Shown here one piece after another: positions 1-11,133 of a stretch of 64,000 nucleotides of DNA. The DNA lies in NCBI GenBank assembly GCA_011503125.2, contig WWBZ02000001.1, forward strand, positions 4,774,001-4,838,000, read 5' to 3'. The stretch's first letter is position 1. Each line of letters starts with the position of its first letter. Source of the stretch: Botryosphaeria dothidea. Taxonomy: Eukaryota; Ascomycota; Dothideomycetes; Botryosphaeriales; Botryosphaeriaceae. Both the position numbers and the translations under genes were made by a program. The notes beneath the pieces were generated by a model. That model had not been told where the DNA came from. It made no database searches and worked only from the letters and a program-made list of their open reading frames with translations.

Positions 1-29
1 AGGAGCCACAGCTAACAAACTCGGAAGAA

Positions 30-557
30 ATGTCGAAAGTCCACCAACCCATCAAGACGTACCCGCCCCCGCCCACGGCCACTGCCAAGTGCAAGGATCC
101 CATCGCAGCCGTCACGCAGTCACAGCTCTCGGTCCTCGATCCCACCGGCGCGCGCGCGCACCTCTTCTCCAAGGCCAACCCGGAGGCCGCCAAGGTGGGC
201 GACATCCTGCTCGTGCGCCAGAAGAATGGCGACCCTTTCGCCGGCGTGTGCCTGAACATTCGGCGGCGCGGCGTCGACACGGCCGTCTTGCTGCGCAACC
301 AGCTCACGCGCGTCGGCGTCGAGATGTGGTACAAGGTGTTCAGTCCGAACGTGGAGGGGATCGAGGTGGTGCAGAGACGGGAGAAGAGGGCTAGAAGGGC
401 GAGGTTGTATTACATGCGGAAGCCGAAGCATGACCTGGGCAGTGTGGACAACATTGTCAGGCAGTACCAGAGGCAGAGGGCTATGCTGAGGAGTGGTGGC
501 GCGGCGAGGGGAAGGGACGCGAATGCTGGAAAGAGGGGAGGGAAAAGGGGAAAATGA
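30..557 (+). CDS. IMG1: Mitochondrial large-subunit ribosomal protein bL19m (Img1 type), probably lacking its 5' exon
   Basis: The 175-residue frame matches bacterial/mitochondrial L19. After a short leader comes a KVGDILLVRQ-like beta segment, then FAGVCLNIRRRGVDTAVLLRNQ, with the basic tail typical of mitoribosomal proteins (a lysine/glycine/arginine-rich end from about residue 150). L19 lies at the subunit interface of the mitochondrial ribosome. The first ATG lies 30 bases from the window edge, and the N-terminus (MSKVHQPIKTYPPPPT) has no clear mitochondrial presequence. A CTAAC box followed by an AAG sits just upstream, so an acceptor may lie there and the targeting sequence may be on an exon outside the window. 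Family assignment is firm; the start is not. Confidence 0.8.
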   Translation: MSKVHQPIKTYPPPPTATAKCKDPIAAVTQSQLSVLDPTGARAHLFSKANPEAAKVGDILLVRQKNGDPFAGVCLNIRRRGVDTAVLLRNQLTRVGVEMWYKVFSPNVEGIEVVQRREKRARRARLYYMRKPKHDLGSVDNIVRQYQRQRAMLRSGGAARGRDANAGKRGGKRGK

Positions 558-1628
558 GGGTCTGATGAATGATGGACGGGTTTGGACGAAGGCGGATGAT
601 GGGTCGGTGTATAGAAGAGACACTTTTGTGTGCATGTATTATGGATATGATAGGCCTGGGTAAAGGCCTCTGGGCAAAAAGTACGGCGGTAATGGGCTTG
701 GCTTGTAGGAGACAATATTGAGGGCCATGCAACACCAGGGTCGTTTTACCGTCGCTCTTGGGCGCTTGATTGGGATACAATTGGACACAAGAACCGAAGG
801 TTCAGCTGCACATGGGCAATTGTGTCCATTGTTGCAATACTCTGGAGCTGGCGTCGTATGATGACAGGTCAGCAACGGGTCAGACGCTGGCTGGCGCGAG
901 AAGGGCTAGATTGTGGAAGCACAGGTAGTGCGGCGCCACGGCCCACTGTCGAAGTTGTTGGGGTATACATGTTTCGAGGTCAGCATCAGAGAAGATTGTT
1001 CTTGTCAGATTGTGGGGGCCTTTCTGGTTCCGGACTGCAGGTGTGGCTCTGAGCTTGGTGGGGTGCCGTGGTTCTGGACTTGAGGGAATTCTGGTTGTCA
1101 AGGAGACTCCTGTCGTCTCTTATCTCCAGCATTCAGATAACATCCGGGTCAATGGCTAACGGTGGATGATGGACAGTTCAAAAGTGGATTAGCCGTCCGA
1201 TCCCCCGCAGTGGGTGCGGTCTGAGGGCAAAGCTACCGGCTGTGCCGAGCTCTCGTCGGAAACATTCGTGACGCTGAAGTCGGCCACAGAGCTTGACCCG
1301 CCGCAAGGACTCAACTGTCTTTGCTGCCCGGCAGACCAGACGGACCATGGCGAGGCTGGCGCGCTCCAGCCCTACCTCGGCCGTGCGGAGTGGGTAAAGA
1401 AGGGTCCCTCTGGCGAGTCATTCAATGACGGCATCCGCAAAATATTTGAGTCGGGCTGATCGGCCTGAAAACCCTAGTTGTGGTTGCATCCCAACATTTT
1501 TACTGTTCGCCTGCGCCTTGTGTCTGCATACTTAAGCACCGCCGTCCGCCCGGCCTCTTTCTCTGCACCCATTCTTTCTGCCAGTTCCACCCGGAATTCA
1601 ACCACCGTCTGCCACCCAACACTCCACA
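558..1628. other. Intergenic region, no gene supported
   Basis: About 1.07 kb between bL19m and the NAP-family gene. Short frames exist at 822-1052 and 1214-1459 but have no recognisable domain or convincing splice structure. The last 150 bases are pyrimidine-rich and probably form the promoter and 5' leader of the next gene. Confidence 0.6.
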
Positions 1629-2749
1629 ATGGCCCCCTCCGCAACCGAGCAGAGCGAAGTTACCTACGAGGACCTAATCCAGCTGGAGCAGGAGTTCGAG
1701 GATGCCGACTTGCAGATTAGTACGTGCGCCCTTCCTGGCCTCAAACGGGCGCTGCTGACAGACTTTCTCCGCGCCCAGTCCGCCAGCAGTACAAGATCAC
1801 ACAGCCGCTCTACAAGAAGCGCCAGGACGTGATCGCAAAGCTCCCCAACTTCTGGGCTCTCGTCTTTGAACAGGCGCCACCAGAGCTCGACCAGTATATC
1901 CAGCCCTCCGACTCGGAGATCTTCGCCGAGTGCTTGAAGAGCCTCGAGGTCACCCGCTTCGAGATTGACGACCCGTCCGGCTCGCCGCGCAGCTTCTCCA
2001 TCAAGTTCGGCTTTAACCCTAACGAATACTTCGAGAACGAGGTGCTGGAGAAGAAGTTCTGGCACCGTCGCGCCCTTGACGGCTGGTCTGGCCTGGTGTC
2101 GGAGCCGGTCAAGATCAATTGGAAGAAGGGCAAGGACACCACCGATGGTCTCACCGATGCCGCCGCGGCGCTGTTCGAGGCCCGCCAGAAGCTCTCTGAG
2201 AAGGAGCAAAAGTCTCAGCTCACCAAGCTCCCGGAGTACAACGCGCTTACCAAGAAGCTGGAGCTCAGCGAGGAGGGTACCCTGAGTTTCTTCACCTTGT
2301 TCGGCTTCGTTTCCGTGCGTCCCTTCGTGTCCGCTGAGGAGTCGGCAAAGGCCACCAAGAAGGAGGCGGAGGAGCGGGCCAAGGGCTCCAAGGCCGAGAA
2401 GTCTGAGGAGGACAACGAGGATGACGAGCTGATCCAGCTCTTCGAGGAGTCTGAGATTTTCCCCTCTGGCGACGAGCTGGCCACGCTCATTGCCGAGGAC
2501 CTTTGGCCCAACGCCATCAAGTACTTCAGTAAGTGCAATATGCCGGCCATGCAGAACGCACGATGTGACTAACCCAGTGTAGCCTCTGCCCAGGAGGCCG
2601 ATGATGAAGATCTCTCTTCCATTGAAGACGTTGAGGACTGGGGCAGCGACGAGGGCGAGCCCGTCGACATCCGCAGCCTTGTCAAGGGCAAGGGCAAGAA
2701 GGAGAAGAACGGCGAGAGTTCTCCCCCGGTGAAGAAGCGCCGCACTTGA
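1629..2749 (+). CDS. NAP-family histone chaperone, SET/Vps75-like
   Basis: Exons 1629-1719, 1779-2528 and 2583-2749 give about 335 aa. The N-terminal helix (DADLQIIRQQYKITQPLYKKR) and the following KLPNFWALVFEQAP segment are the classic SET/NAP dimerisation helix and earmuff start. FSIKFGFNPNEYFENEVLEK and the long acidic C-terminus (residues ~235-310, rich in D/E) also fit. The tail ends KKRRT, a likely nuclear signal. Proteins of this family bind H3-H4 or H2A-H2B, and Vps75 also partners the Rtt109 acetyltransferase. The introns are 59 and 54 bp with GT..AG ends. The length (~335 aa against ~265 in yeast Vps75) and the acidic tail resemble animal SET more than Vps75, so no yeast symbol is given. 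Confidence 0.85.
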
Positions 2750-3608
2750 ACGCGCAGCTAGTAGCTGCGACTCTCGGATTCACACATGTTTGGCTCCCGT
2801 TGGCTATGAAGATGAAGTTACAAAAGAAAGCTAGATACCCGGGGATAGGATAATCGTGACAGGATTGGGCGGGTGGTACGACGGATTGGTTCGGATAGAC
2901 GATGGAAGGCGGAAAAGGACGGGCGGGCAAATAGGCGAGCAATATGCGCAGGTTGCCTATTTCCGTAATTCGCAAAATACCTTGAATTGATTGGCGAGGC
3001 CGTTGCTGGGTGTTTCAAGATAGGCTTTGTGATTGCCGGCAGGAGTCGCGGAAAGTTTAATGCGCGTTTTCTTGTCGCCCGGGATGGAGATTTGGTCTGC
3101 CGAGATGCCGCATCTCCACGGTAGCAGTCCCGAGCAGCGTGTGGGGTGTTGGTCCACTCTGGGCGCGGAGGGCCCTCTCCGTCTTTCTCCCCCCGGCTGA
3201 CCGTCAGGAACAAGCAGCGGAAAGGCCCAGTCCGCGGCTCTTCTTGGCCGTTTCGGGCCCGTGGGCTGTGAAACATCGTCATACTCGTTTTGCCGGCTCG
3301 TCAGTCGTCAGCCTTTGCCCCATGGAGGTCGTCTCTCCACCCTAGCATGCGGCTTTGCGCTCTCGCCACGAGCCCGGTCATGGACACCGCCTCTGCAACG
3401 CCTCTTTTTTGTATTGACCCCGCTCGAGTATCGCACGAGAGGATCACACCGCGTCCCGCTCCGGAAATGACGACTCTGGGCAACGAACAGGGTAGGCATT
3501 TAGGCCAATATTGAGCTTCACCACTCCGCATAAATATGCCTCCATCCGCCTCCGTCCGCTCCTCAGGACTCCGTTCAGACCTCAGCCTGCTGTCCGCACG
3601 CCTTCGCC
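2750..3608. other. Intergenic region holding the GH1 promoter
   Basis: About 0.86 kb with no supported gene. The right half is CT-rich. An AT-rich TATA-like box lies 72 bases before the beta-glucosidase start. Confidence 0.6.
3529..3537 (+). promoter_or_regulatory. TATA-like box of the beta-glucosidase gene
   Basis: CATAAATAT is an isolated AT-rich block in GC-rich DNA, 72 bp before the ATG. Position and context fit a TATA element; nothing else supports it. Confidence 0.4.
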
Positions 3609-5580
3609 ATGTCTTCTCTCGTTCTTCCGGTCCTCTTGGCCTCGACCTCCCTGGTCGGTGCCCAGTTGACCTTTGGCACGCCCGCCGGCAACTACTCCAC
3701 CAAGACCTACGCTGTCCCGGCCATTGAGACCGACTATCGTTCCAACACCGACTTCTCTGACGAGGCGCTGGCCTTCCTGTGGAAGCAGGTCGGCCCCATT
3801 TCCACCGGCCCCGTCACCGCCACCGTCTCGCCTACGCCCGAGCCCAGCCTATACCCTCAGCCCGGCCCCATTCACCCGCTTGTCCCCAGCTACGACCGCA
3901 ACTTGACGGGGTTGAAGCTGCCGAAGGGCTTCAAGTGGGGTGTATCCTCTTCCTCGTATCAGATTGAGGGAGCAGCCGATGCCGAGGGGAAGGGGCCGAG
4001 CGTGTGGGACGTTTTGGCTCACAGAGCCACCAACTTCGTTGCCGACAATACGACTGGTGACGTTGTGGCCAGCCACTACTGGCTGTACAAGCAAGACTTC
4101 GCCCGCCTCAAGGCCCTTGGAATCCCAGCCTTCAGCCCGAGCATCAGCTGGCCGCGCCTGTTCCCCTTTGGCAAGGGCCCTGTGAACCAGCAAGCCGTGG
4201 CCCACTACGACGATGTCGTTGCCGAGATGGTGAAGAACGACATCAAGCCCAAGATCACGCTGTTCCATTGGGACACCCCATTAGCTCTGTTCAATGAGTA
4301 TGGCGCGTGGACCTCGAGGAACATTGTTGATGACTTCGTCAACTATGCCAAGTTCGTCATCTCCCGCTACGATGAGTACGTCGAGGACTGGTTCACCATC
4401 AACGAGCCGCAATACTGTGATTGGCAGTACTCCGTCTATCCCACAGGAGAGGTAAGTTGAACCCTTCACACCATCAGAGCAACAGGATTATAGAACACGT
4501 CCCGAATGCTGAGTACATGGCTCTAACAACGTTTTTCAGTACTGGCCGGCCTATAACAACTACACTGGCGGACTGCCCACACGCTTCATTTGCGGTCACT
4601 ACACCCTCCTGGCGCACGCAAAGGTGGTTGACTGGTACAGGAACGAGTTCAAGGTAAGCCGTGTGTGAACAGCTCCTTCATTCCAACTGCCCTGACGACA
4701 TGTAGGGCACTGGCAAGATTACCTTCAAGAATTCGGGCAACTTCTTCCAACCCAATACTTCCTCTGAGGCGGATGCCCTTGCCACGCAGCGCAACTACGA
4801 TTTCGTGCTCGGTTGGTTCGGCGGCCCCTGGACGGACGGCGACTATCCTCAATCTCTGAAGGACACGCTGGGCGACATTCTGCCTGAGTTTACCCAGGAA
4901 GAGAAAGACCTCATCAAGGGATCCTGCGACTTTTTCGCCATCGACGGTTACTCGTCCTTCACTGCCTACGCCATCGACGACTATGAGAACTGCATCACCA
5001 ATTCGTCCCACCCCTCGTACCCCACTTGCGCCGGCAGCGTCGGCCAGGCGACCGATGGCTTCCCGCTTGGTCCTGCCGCCGACCAGGGCGTTTCATGGCT
5101 CATCGATGCCCCTCAAGGCCTGCGCCGCTTCCTCTCCAAAATCACAAAGGAGCTCTTCCCATCCGTCAACGAGATCATGGTCACCGAATTCGGCTTTGCC
5201 GAGCCCTTCGAGAGCCAGCTCGACGATTTGTCTACTATTCTCTGGGACCTGCGCCGTGCGGACTACTTCCAGTCGTACCTGGACGCCATCCTGCAGGCAA
5301 TCCATTACGACGGTGTGAACGTGACGGGCGCCTGGGGCTGGGCCATTTTCGACAACTTCGAGTGGCTGGTCGGCCTTACCACTCGTTTTGGTCTACAGTA
5401 TGTTAATTATACCGATTTGACGAGAACACCGAAGGCCAGTGTATTCCAGTTTGTGAACTGGTTCAAGTGAGTAGTTTCCTTCCACTTTCCCACGATATTG
5501 TAGAAAGTGAACTGACTTCATTTCTCAGGGAGCACGAGTACGTGGAGGAGCCGTCAAATACGACCATGAAGTTGTTCTAG
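3609..5580 (+). CDS. Secreted glycoside hydrolase family 1 beta-glucosidase
   Basis: Exons 3609-4451, 4540-4653, 4706-5466 and 5529-5580 give about 589 aa. A signal peptide (MSSLVLPVLLASTSLVGAQ) is followed by a Pro/Ser/Thr-rich stretch (~55-95). The GH1 (alpha/beta)8 barrel starts at LPKGFKWGVSSSSYQIEGA. The general acid/base glutamate is in FTINEPQ (Glu ~266). The nucleophile lies in IMVTEFGFAEP (Glu ~480), where most GH1 enzymes have TENG. The C-terminal WGWAIFDNFEWLVGLTTRFGL is the aglycone-site region of the family. Several N-x-S/T sites suggest glycosylation. The likely role is extracellular release of glucose from cello-oligosaccharides or plant glucosides; substrate cannot be read from sequence. 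All three introns keep the frame. Confidence 0.92.
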
Positions 5581-6081
5581 AGTGATTTACTTTAGAATAG
5601 TGTATTATTTATGATCATTTCTCTCAGAGTCTCTGTTGAGAATACTGGCACTATCAGACATAATGCCATAGACAAACCAGCCAAATGTTACGTCAGGACT
5701 GCCAGGGAAGTCGAAGAATCAATGTGCATTGCTTTGTCACTAGAGACATGCAATATTTACGTCCAGACGAATACTTCGACTTCCGATCGCCTGCGAAAAA
5801 AAAAATTTCGAATGCTGCGCTAACCGTCGGCTGCAGCGCCTTTCTGTTTGAACAGAGAGTGCTTGCATTGTATGTACTAGCACGTTTGATCAGAGCGGGT
5901 AGATCTAGTGTGCAAATTCGAATTCTGAGACTTCTCGATTGGTTTGGTCTACTTAATCTATCTACGATAACGACGCTCCTCTGATGAATACCATGCCGCA
6001 TCCCGCAAAGTCCATCTAGCTCAATCAGCCAGAGTAAACCACACTCATCCTATGCTCAACAAGCCACTCATTCCTGATTCC
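5581..6081. other. Convergent intergenic region
   Basis: About 500 bp between the 3' ends of the GH1 gene (+) and the unknown gene (-). It is AT-richer than its surroundings and has an A-run near 5800. No gene is visible. Confidence 0.6.
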
Positions 6082-8362
6082 TTAGGCTTCATCTACGTCA
6101 GCCTCCTCTCCACTGTCTCCGCCCAAGAACAACCTGCCATACGCCTCTTCTTCGCTCAGTTCCTCCCTCGTCTTCTTGCACGGCGTATCTTGCTTCAGAA
6201 CCATAGCGTCGTACCACTCTTTCATCCGCTTCATCGCATCCGTCTGCAGAATTTCCTGTATTTCCTCCAATTTACTCCGCATTCGCTCGGCAGTCACATC
6301 TGACGGCGGCGTTAATTTCCCTTTACGCGCCTGCTCCAAGACACAATGTTTTCCACCACCAGCATCATTGTTAGCCCATACGACCCATGTGGGGCAGCTC
6401 TCATATTGATGGTCGTCGTCGGTGGTGCCGAAGAGACCGCTGCTATTGCCGGTACCATCAATTGTGTTGTCTGTCCAGGTCCTGGTAGCAGAGGAAGGCC
6501 GTATGGGCATGCTAATGCCAAGTACTGAATCGGCGCGTCTGCGCGCTGGAGGAGCAGAGGCAGGGCACAGTGAATATCCATTCGGCGCTTTCGGCGACGT
6601 AGATACGCCAGGGTAGTGGATTATCTTGTTGCAGGGTGTCCTGATGCTGGACTGGGAAATGCGCTTCATCTCCAGCGGAACGTTTGATTCACTGGAATTC
6701 TGCGGAGACGGTGTGGTATGTGGAGGCTGGATAACAACGTATTCGTCTACGCTGGTCTTGCTGTGGGTATCTTTGGCAGTCAGAAGCGAGGAGTCGGAAC
6801 GTATCTTTCTTCGGAGAGATGTGCATGGTCGGAGATCAAACCGTTCTTCCGGGAGATGCTCTGGGGATCGTAGCTTCTCTTTGCCTTTTATATCTTGTGG
6901 CTCGTGGAGGTCGGGTGTACACTGGTAGAGATCCGTTCGATCATAAACATCGAACAAGGCTTCATGCGGGTCTGCGCAATGGTCCAATATGGTGCTCCAA
7001 GCAGGAACGTTTTTTCCCCAAGGCTTCTCTGTCGGAGAAGGGGTGGACCACACCGATTTTTCTTGCAAAGGGTTGGCCATCAAGGGCGACATGCCGTTGG
7101 GACCGATGGATTCCGGTAAAGATTGTATATACTGTTTGACATCCCCCGCATGTGTGAGCGGCTTGGTCGGAGAAGGCGCAGCTGCTCGCTTGTTCGCTTT
7201 CATAACTTTTCCGAGATCCTGGCATCTTCTGGGTGTGCTGAAGAGTGACCTCCGTTCCTTGCAACGCTGCAGGGCTGGCATAGTTTCGGAAGGAGAGGCC
7301 GTGGGGATATTGGAAACCCGGAGAACAGACAAGGTAATTCGAATTCGGACATTGCGTTCGAATACCACTCCTTGTGGGAAGAACCGCTTGCTTATGGCAA
7401 CCAAATCAACGTTGAGTTGAGTGCTCAAATCTTGCGGAAAGCAAGTCATTGGCCGAACATAACCGTGGAAGCCTTCGTCATCGTTTTCCCAAGTGAACTT
7501 GATCCAGTCAGAGGCAAGGCGATATTCTGGCCGCCCAAGAAGCGAAGGATAGGCTGGGTCCAGGACGGGCTCCATATGTTTAGGGTGAATATGGCACCAT
7601 GCGTCCTCGGTCGTGTAGGTATCCAAGCGATTGAAGCCGACCAAAGGCCCAAACCGCGCGAGGATGCCAACGACATTTGGCTCGCCTTGACTCGACAGAG
7701 AGGCGGAGAATGAAACCTTGACAACAGGGTGCGGAGGTGTATCCAGGAAACAGTCTCGTGTACGGAGGAACTCGCACAAAGCGTTGTGGAAGTTGCCGCC
7801 GGACGCAAGCCACTGGTGCTGGCTGCCATGACGTTTGTAGAGCTCCAGAATGCAAGCAACGATTTCGCGGACGCTCACTGGGAAAGTTTTACTGCCCAAA
7901 TTGTTGGTAAAACTGCAGATTCGGCCATCTAAGTCACCAGGATACCGGTCTGTTGAGTGAAGAAGCAGTCAGCCTCGATCGAAAGAGAAGAACTACCGTA
8001 AGGACGAGGAAGCAAGGTGGCATACCAATGTTACAGTCGTCCATGCAATCGATGAGATCGATCAGGTGGTTTGAAATAGTGTACTCAAGGACAGCTGCAG
8101 CCATCTCTTCCCAAAACTTCAACTCCTCGGCATGGGCAATTGACAGGGACCTCCAGGTAGATGTGATGTCCAGATGGCGAACCTGACGGCCATTGTGGGA
8201 GCGATATTGATGGAATTCTGGAATGTAGAGGTCAAGGTATGAGTCCCTGACCGGAAGGGTATCTGATTCAAGGCGGAAATGAATCTTGCGAGGCGGCTGA
8301 GGAGAGGTGGACAGGTTGCGAAGTCTAGAAAGCTCCACACCGTAGACGTGAGGCCGCTCCAT
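6082..8362 (-). CDS. Conserved-looking protein of unknown function, ~734 aa
   Basis: Two exons, 8362-8026 and 7949-6082, joined by a 76-bp intron. The splice creates DCMDDCNI-DRYPGDLDGRICSF in frame, which strongly supports one protein and not two. The N-terminal ~400 residues look like a folded domain (VREIVACILELYKRHGSQHQW, DWIKFTWENDDEGFHGYVRP). The rest is low-complexity and Ser/Pro-rich with an acidic end, as in regulatory scaffold proteins. No signal peptide or membrane segment is seen, and I do not recognise a family. The start at 8362 (MERPHVYG) is preferred because an in-frame ATG at 8575 would overlap the 3' end of the kinase gene. The same strand and only 172 bp of spacing separate it from that gene. 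Confidence 0.7.
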
Positions 8363-8534
8363 TGTCGAGAAGAAATCTGCCCGAGGATTATATAGAGTGG
8401 TATGCTTTGGGATATGATTGGTCTCTGGATATGATGGGTTCTCTCGATGGGGGCGGGGATGGCTATGGAGACCAGAGAACGAAGCGGGAAGTTCTTTCGC
8501 GATTGCCATTTCTGGCGAGGTAAGAACCACCGCT

Positions 8535-10197
8535 TCACACTGCGTCCATGGTCGCTCTCGTGGTGAGCTGCTCATTCTTGTTTCCTAATTTGGATATTTG
8601 CAGGAAAACATCAACACCATAGCCTTCTAGATTGTGCAGCTCGAGGCTACCTGCCCAATACTCTGCGTATATCCTGCTCATGGGCAGGCCTATTCCGAGT
8701 CGCAGATCCGGCGGGCGACTCGTCAGAGAACTAAGAGAGCCGTCATAATGCTCGCCTTCTGCGCGGGGTTTCACTTCTTGCATTGTTGCTGCTAGCTTTG
8801 GGACTTGTGACAAGTTCTCAATGCGAAGCTTGCTACGCGGGCCCTTGCTGAACGACCAGAGATATGGAAGCACGTCCTTGGGAACCCCACCGCCCTGGTC
8901 AGAGATGCGAATGATGACATGCTGTTGCGTCTCACAGATGAGGACCTCAATGGGCCGGGGCTTCTTTCCTGTGAGTTTGATCTGCTCAATGACAGCTTGG
9001 ATCGAATTGCGCAGGAGTTCGCCGATAATGTATTCCAGATGGGTGAGGATGTACGGGAACGTGGCATTGATATGCCCCTCGACCTTGACTTTAGGGAGGG
9101 GGATGTCTGAGCCATAGGTTTTCCTCATTAGGTCTTTGGTAGCGTTGGCACAGTGTTCGACGATTTCCTTCGCGTTGCATTTCAGAAAGATTTCTCCCAC
9201 TGAGTCCATGTTCGGATCCAGCTGGAGCTTTGCCTCTGGGAAGTGCCACGGCGAATGGAACGTCTCCGTCAGCGCCAGATGCTGCTCTGCAATAGTCCGT
9301 CGAGAAATTCGCTGTATGGAGTCAGCAAAGATAACCCGAGGGGGGAAACAGGCAAGCCTACGGATCTCAACAGGGTGGTCATAAATTTGTCCGTCTCTTC
9401 GGGCTTCATAGCGCCCTGAACTTCCAGCACTCCTATAGCCAAACGCGGAATTACAGTAAGATGATCATTGAGTGTTTCTCTAATAACCTTGCAGAGCTCG
9501 TCGTTGTCTTCGATAGACCTGATCTCTGGTATGCGGCGGTATCGCTCGAAAGCGCGGTAATAGAGCTCGTAGACGTAGGATATGTTGGGGTTCGTGACGA
9601 CAACGTATGGCAGGGTCTGCATGTCCCGGAGCCGGTGGGCGATACTGCACGGGAATCAGCCTCGTACTCATGCGACCAATTCTCGAACACCGGGGTCGTA
9701 CCGCGTTGGCAGCTCGGTTCGGACGTAGTTTGCAGAACCCAGCAAACGCGATTCGGTCAGACGGGCACCAAAGAACGTCAACTGGCGCAGGCTGATGGGG
9801 CGGGCCTCGCGCTGCACCCATCTTGGGCGTGTCAGTGGAGAGTGCTGAAAGTGTGCGGGGACATGTGTGCGTACTCATCCAGCACGGAGGAGGGGCGCCA
9901 TGGTGGAGCACCGGCGAGAGTGATGGTGCTGAAACCACGGGTCTTCAGAGCTGCCGGGAAGATGCTCGCGCGCAAGCCATGCTTCGTCTGCGCGCAGCGG
10001 CCCAAAGCCATTGCTGCGAAGGCAATGAACTGCGGGGATGGTTGGCAATGTCTCGCGAGCAACAGTGACCGGTGCGGACGCTTGGAGGCGGCTTGCTTGG
10101 CTTGCGGCGAGGGCGACTTCAGTCGGGCTGAGCGAAGGCAGTAGAGTTGAGAGCGCCGGAGGCACGGCGGGATTACAGCTTGGAGGGCAGGGCGCAT
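8535..10197 (-). CDS. Mitochondrial pyruvate/branched-chain 2-oxoacid dehydrogenase kinase (PDK/BCKDK family)
   Basis: Exons 10197-9875, 9821-9702, 9644-9362 and 9311-8535 give about 500 aa. The N-terminus is rich in Arg/Ser and lacks acids, a mitochondrial presequence. The four-helix B domain carries ISLRQLTFFGARLTESRL and RIAHRLRDMQTLPYVVVTNP. The GHKL ATPase domain has the N box (ELLRNSIQAVIE), G1 box (DQGGGVP) and G2 box (GIGLPMSRIYAEYW). Such kinases phosphorylate the E1 subunit of pyruvate or branched-chain 2-oxoacid dehydrogenase and switch it off. Which complex is the target cannot be decided here. An upstream in-frame ATG at 10239 would add 14 residues. The gene is divergent from UBP15. 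Confidence 0.93.
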
Positions 10198-11133
10198 TCG
10201 TGGTGTGAGGGTGATGTTAGCTCGTGTGCACAGCGTCATGCTGCCTGAGAATTCCAGGCGCGCTTGACTCGTGCCGACTTGCTACAGGGGGGTATCACGA
10301 CAATGGTCCTTCGACGATTGTGAACTCGTGGGAGGTGGAAGCAGTCGTCCGGACGCAGGTGCAATGCATTCTTAGTGACAAAGATATGCGGACGGATGTT
10401 TCGAGTCACTCCCCATGGCGGTCTGATAGGATCATCGTATTTGGTGCGAGATAATCGTCGGCCGCAGCACCCCTCTGTATCTCGATGGCATGGTCTGCAG
10501 CCACGTTTGTTCGGTATGCTCGGCATCAGGCTCAGTCGTCGGGGGTTTCTGGCTGGCGGGCGCAGAGCATAGCCAGTACCGTGCAGCTTCCGCGGTCGAC
10601 GGGAGCCCACGGACGCGACGCGCTGGCGCCTCGATCGACGGCGATAGAAGATACCGTAGAACACCGCCAAGGCCCAGCTTCAAGGAACAGCCACAGCCCG
10701 CTGCGCCCGTCTTCACGCCAGATCAGAACTCGGCGCTGTCCCAATCTGCTCCGCCCTGTCAGCCCTTCAGTGCTGTGTTCTCGCGACGTTCTCCGAGTTG
10801 CCAGGCGCAGCGCTTGCGGCGACGACAAAGGCCCGTTCCAGTGTCCTCGGCCAAGCGCTCCGTCATTGTGTTCCCCGCCACGCCTTAGCGAGCCAGAGGC
10901 ATACCTAGCTTGCAACTTTACATGCTCAGGCCTGCCCACCACACCTCTTCGCACCTCACACTTCACCCCTACTCTCCGGCTCCGTGTGCGACGCCGCCGC
11001 TGCCTGCATACCTGGGCTCATTGCTCCGTTCCTGCCGGCCCTCGTGTGACAGCACAGAGCGCCTACGTCAGGCCTGCACACTACACTGAGCTGCCTGCGA
11101 ATTCGCCTGGCATCTATCCCACGCCACGCAGCC
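10198..11133. other. Divergent promoter region between the kinase and UBP15 genes
   Basis: About 0.94 kb separates two divergent start codons. A frame stays open on the plus strand from 10485 up to the UBP15 gene, but the translation is Ser/Arg/Pro-rich with no domain. It is read as GC-rich leader and promoter. Confidence 0.6.

Noticed and set aside
1214..1459. 81-aa frame before the NAP gene
   Set aside because: Starts at a weak position, has no family features and lies in a likely promoter.
8363..8575. Longer N-terminus for the unknown minus-strand gene, starting at 8575
   Set aside because: It would overlap the coding end of the kinase gene by 41 bases and adds low-complexity residues only.
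10485..11133. Open plus-strand frame extending 650 bases upstream of UBP15
   Set aside because: Ser/Arg/Pro-rich translation without a domain; the ATG at 11134 with a proper donor gives the expected N-terminus.
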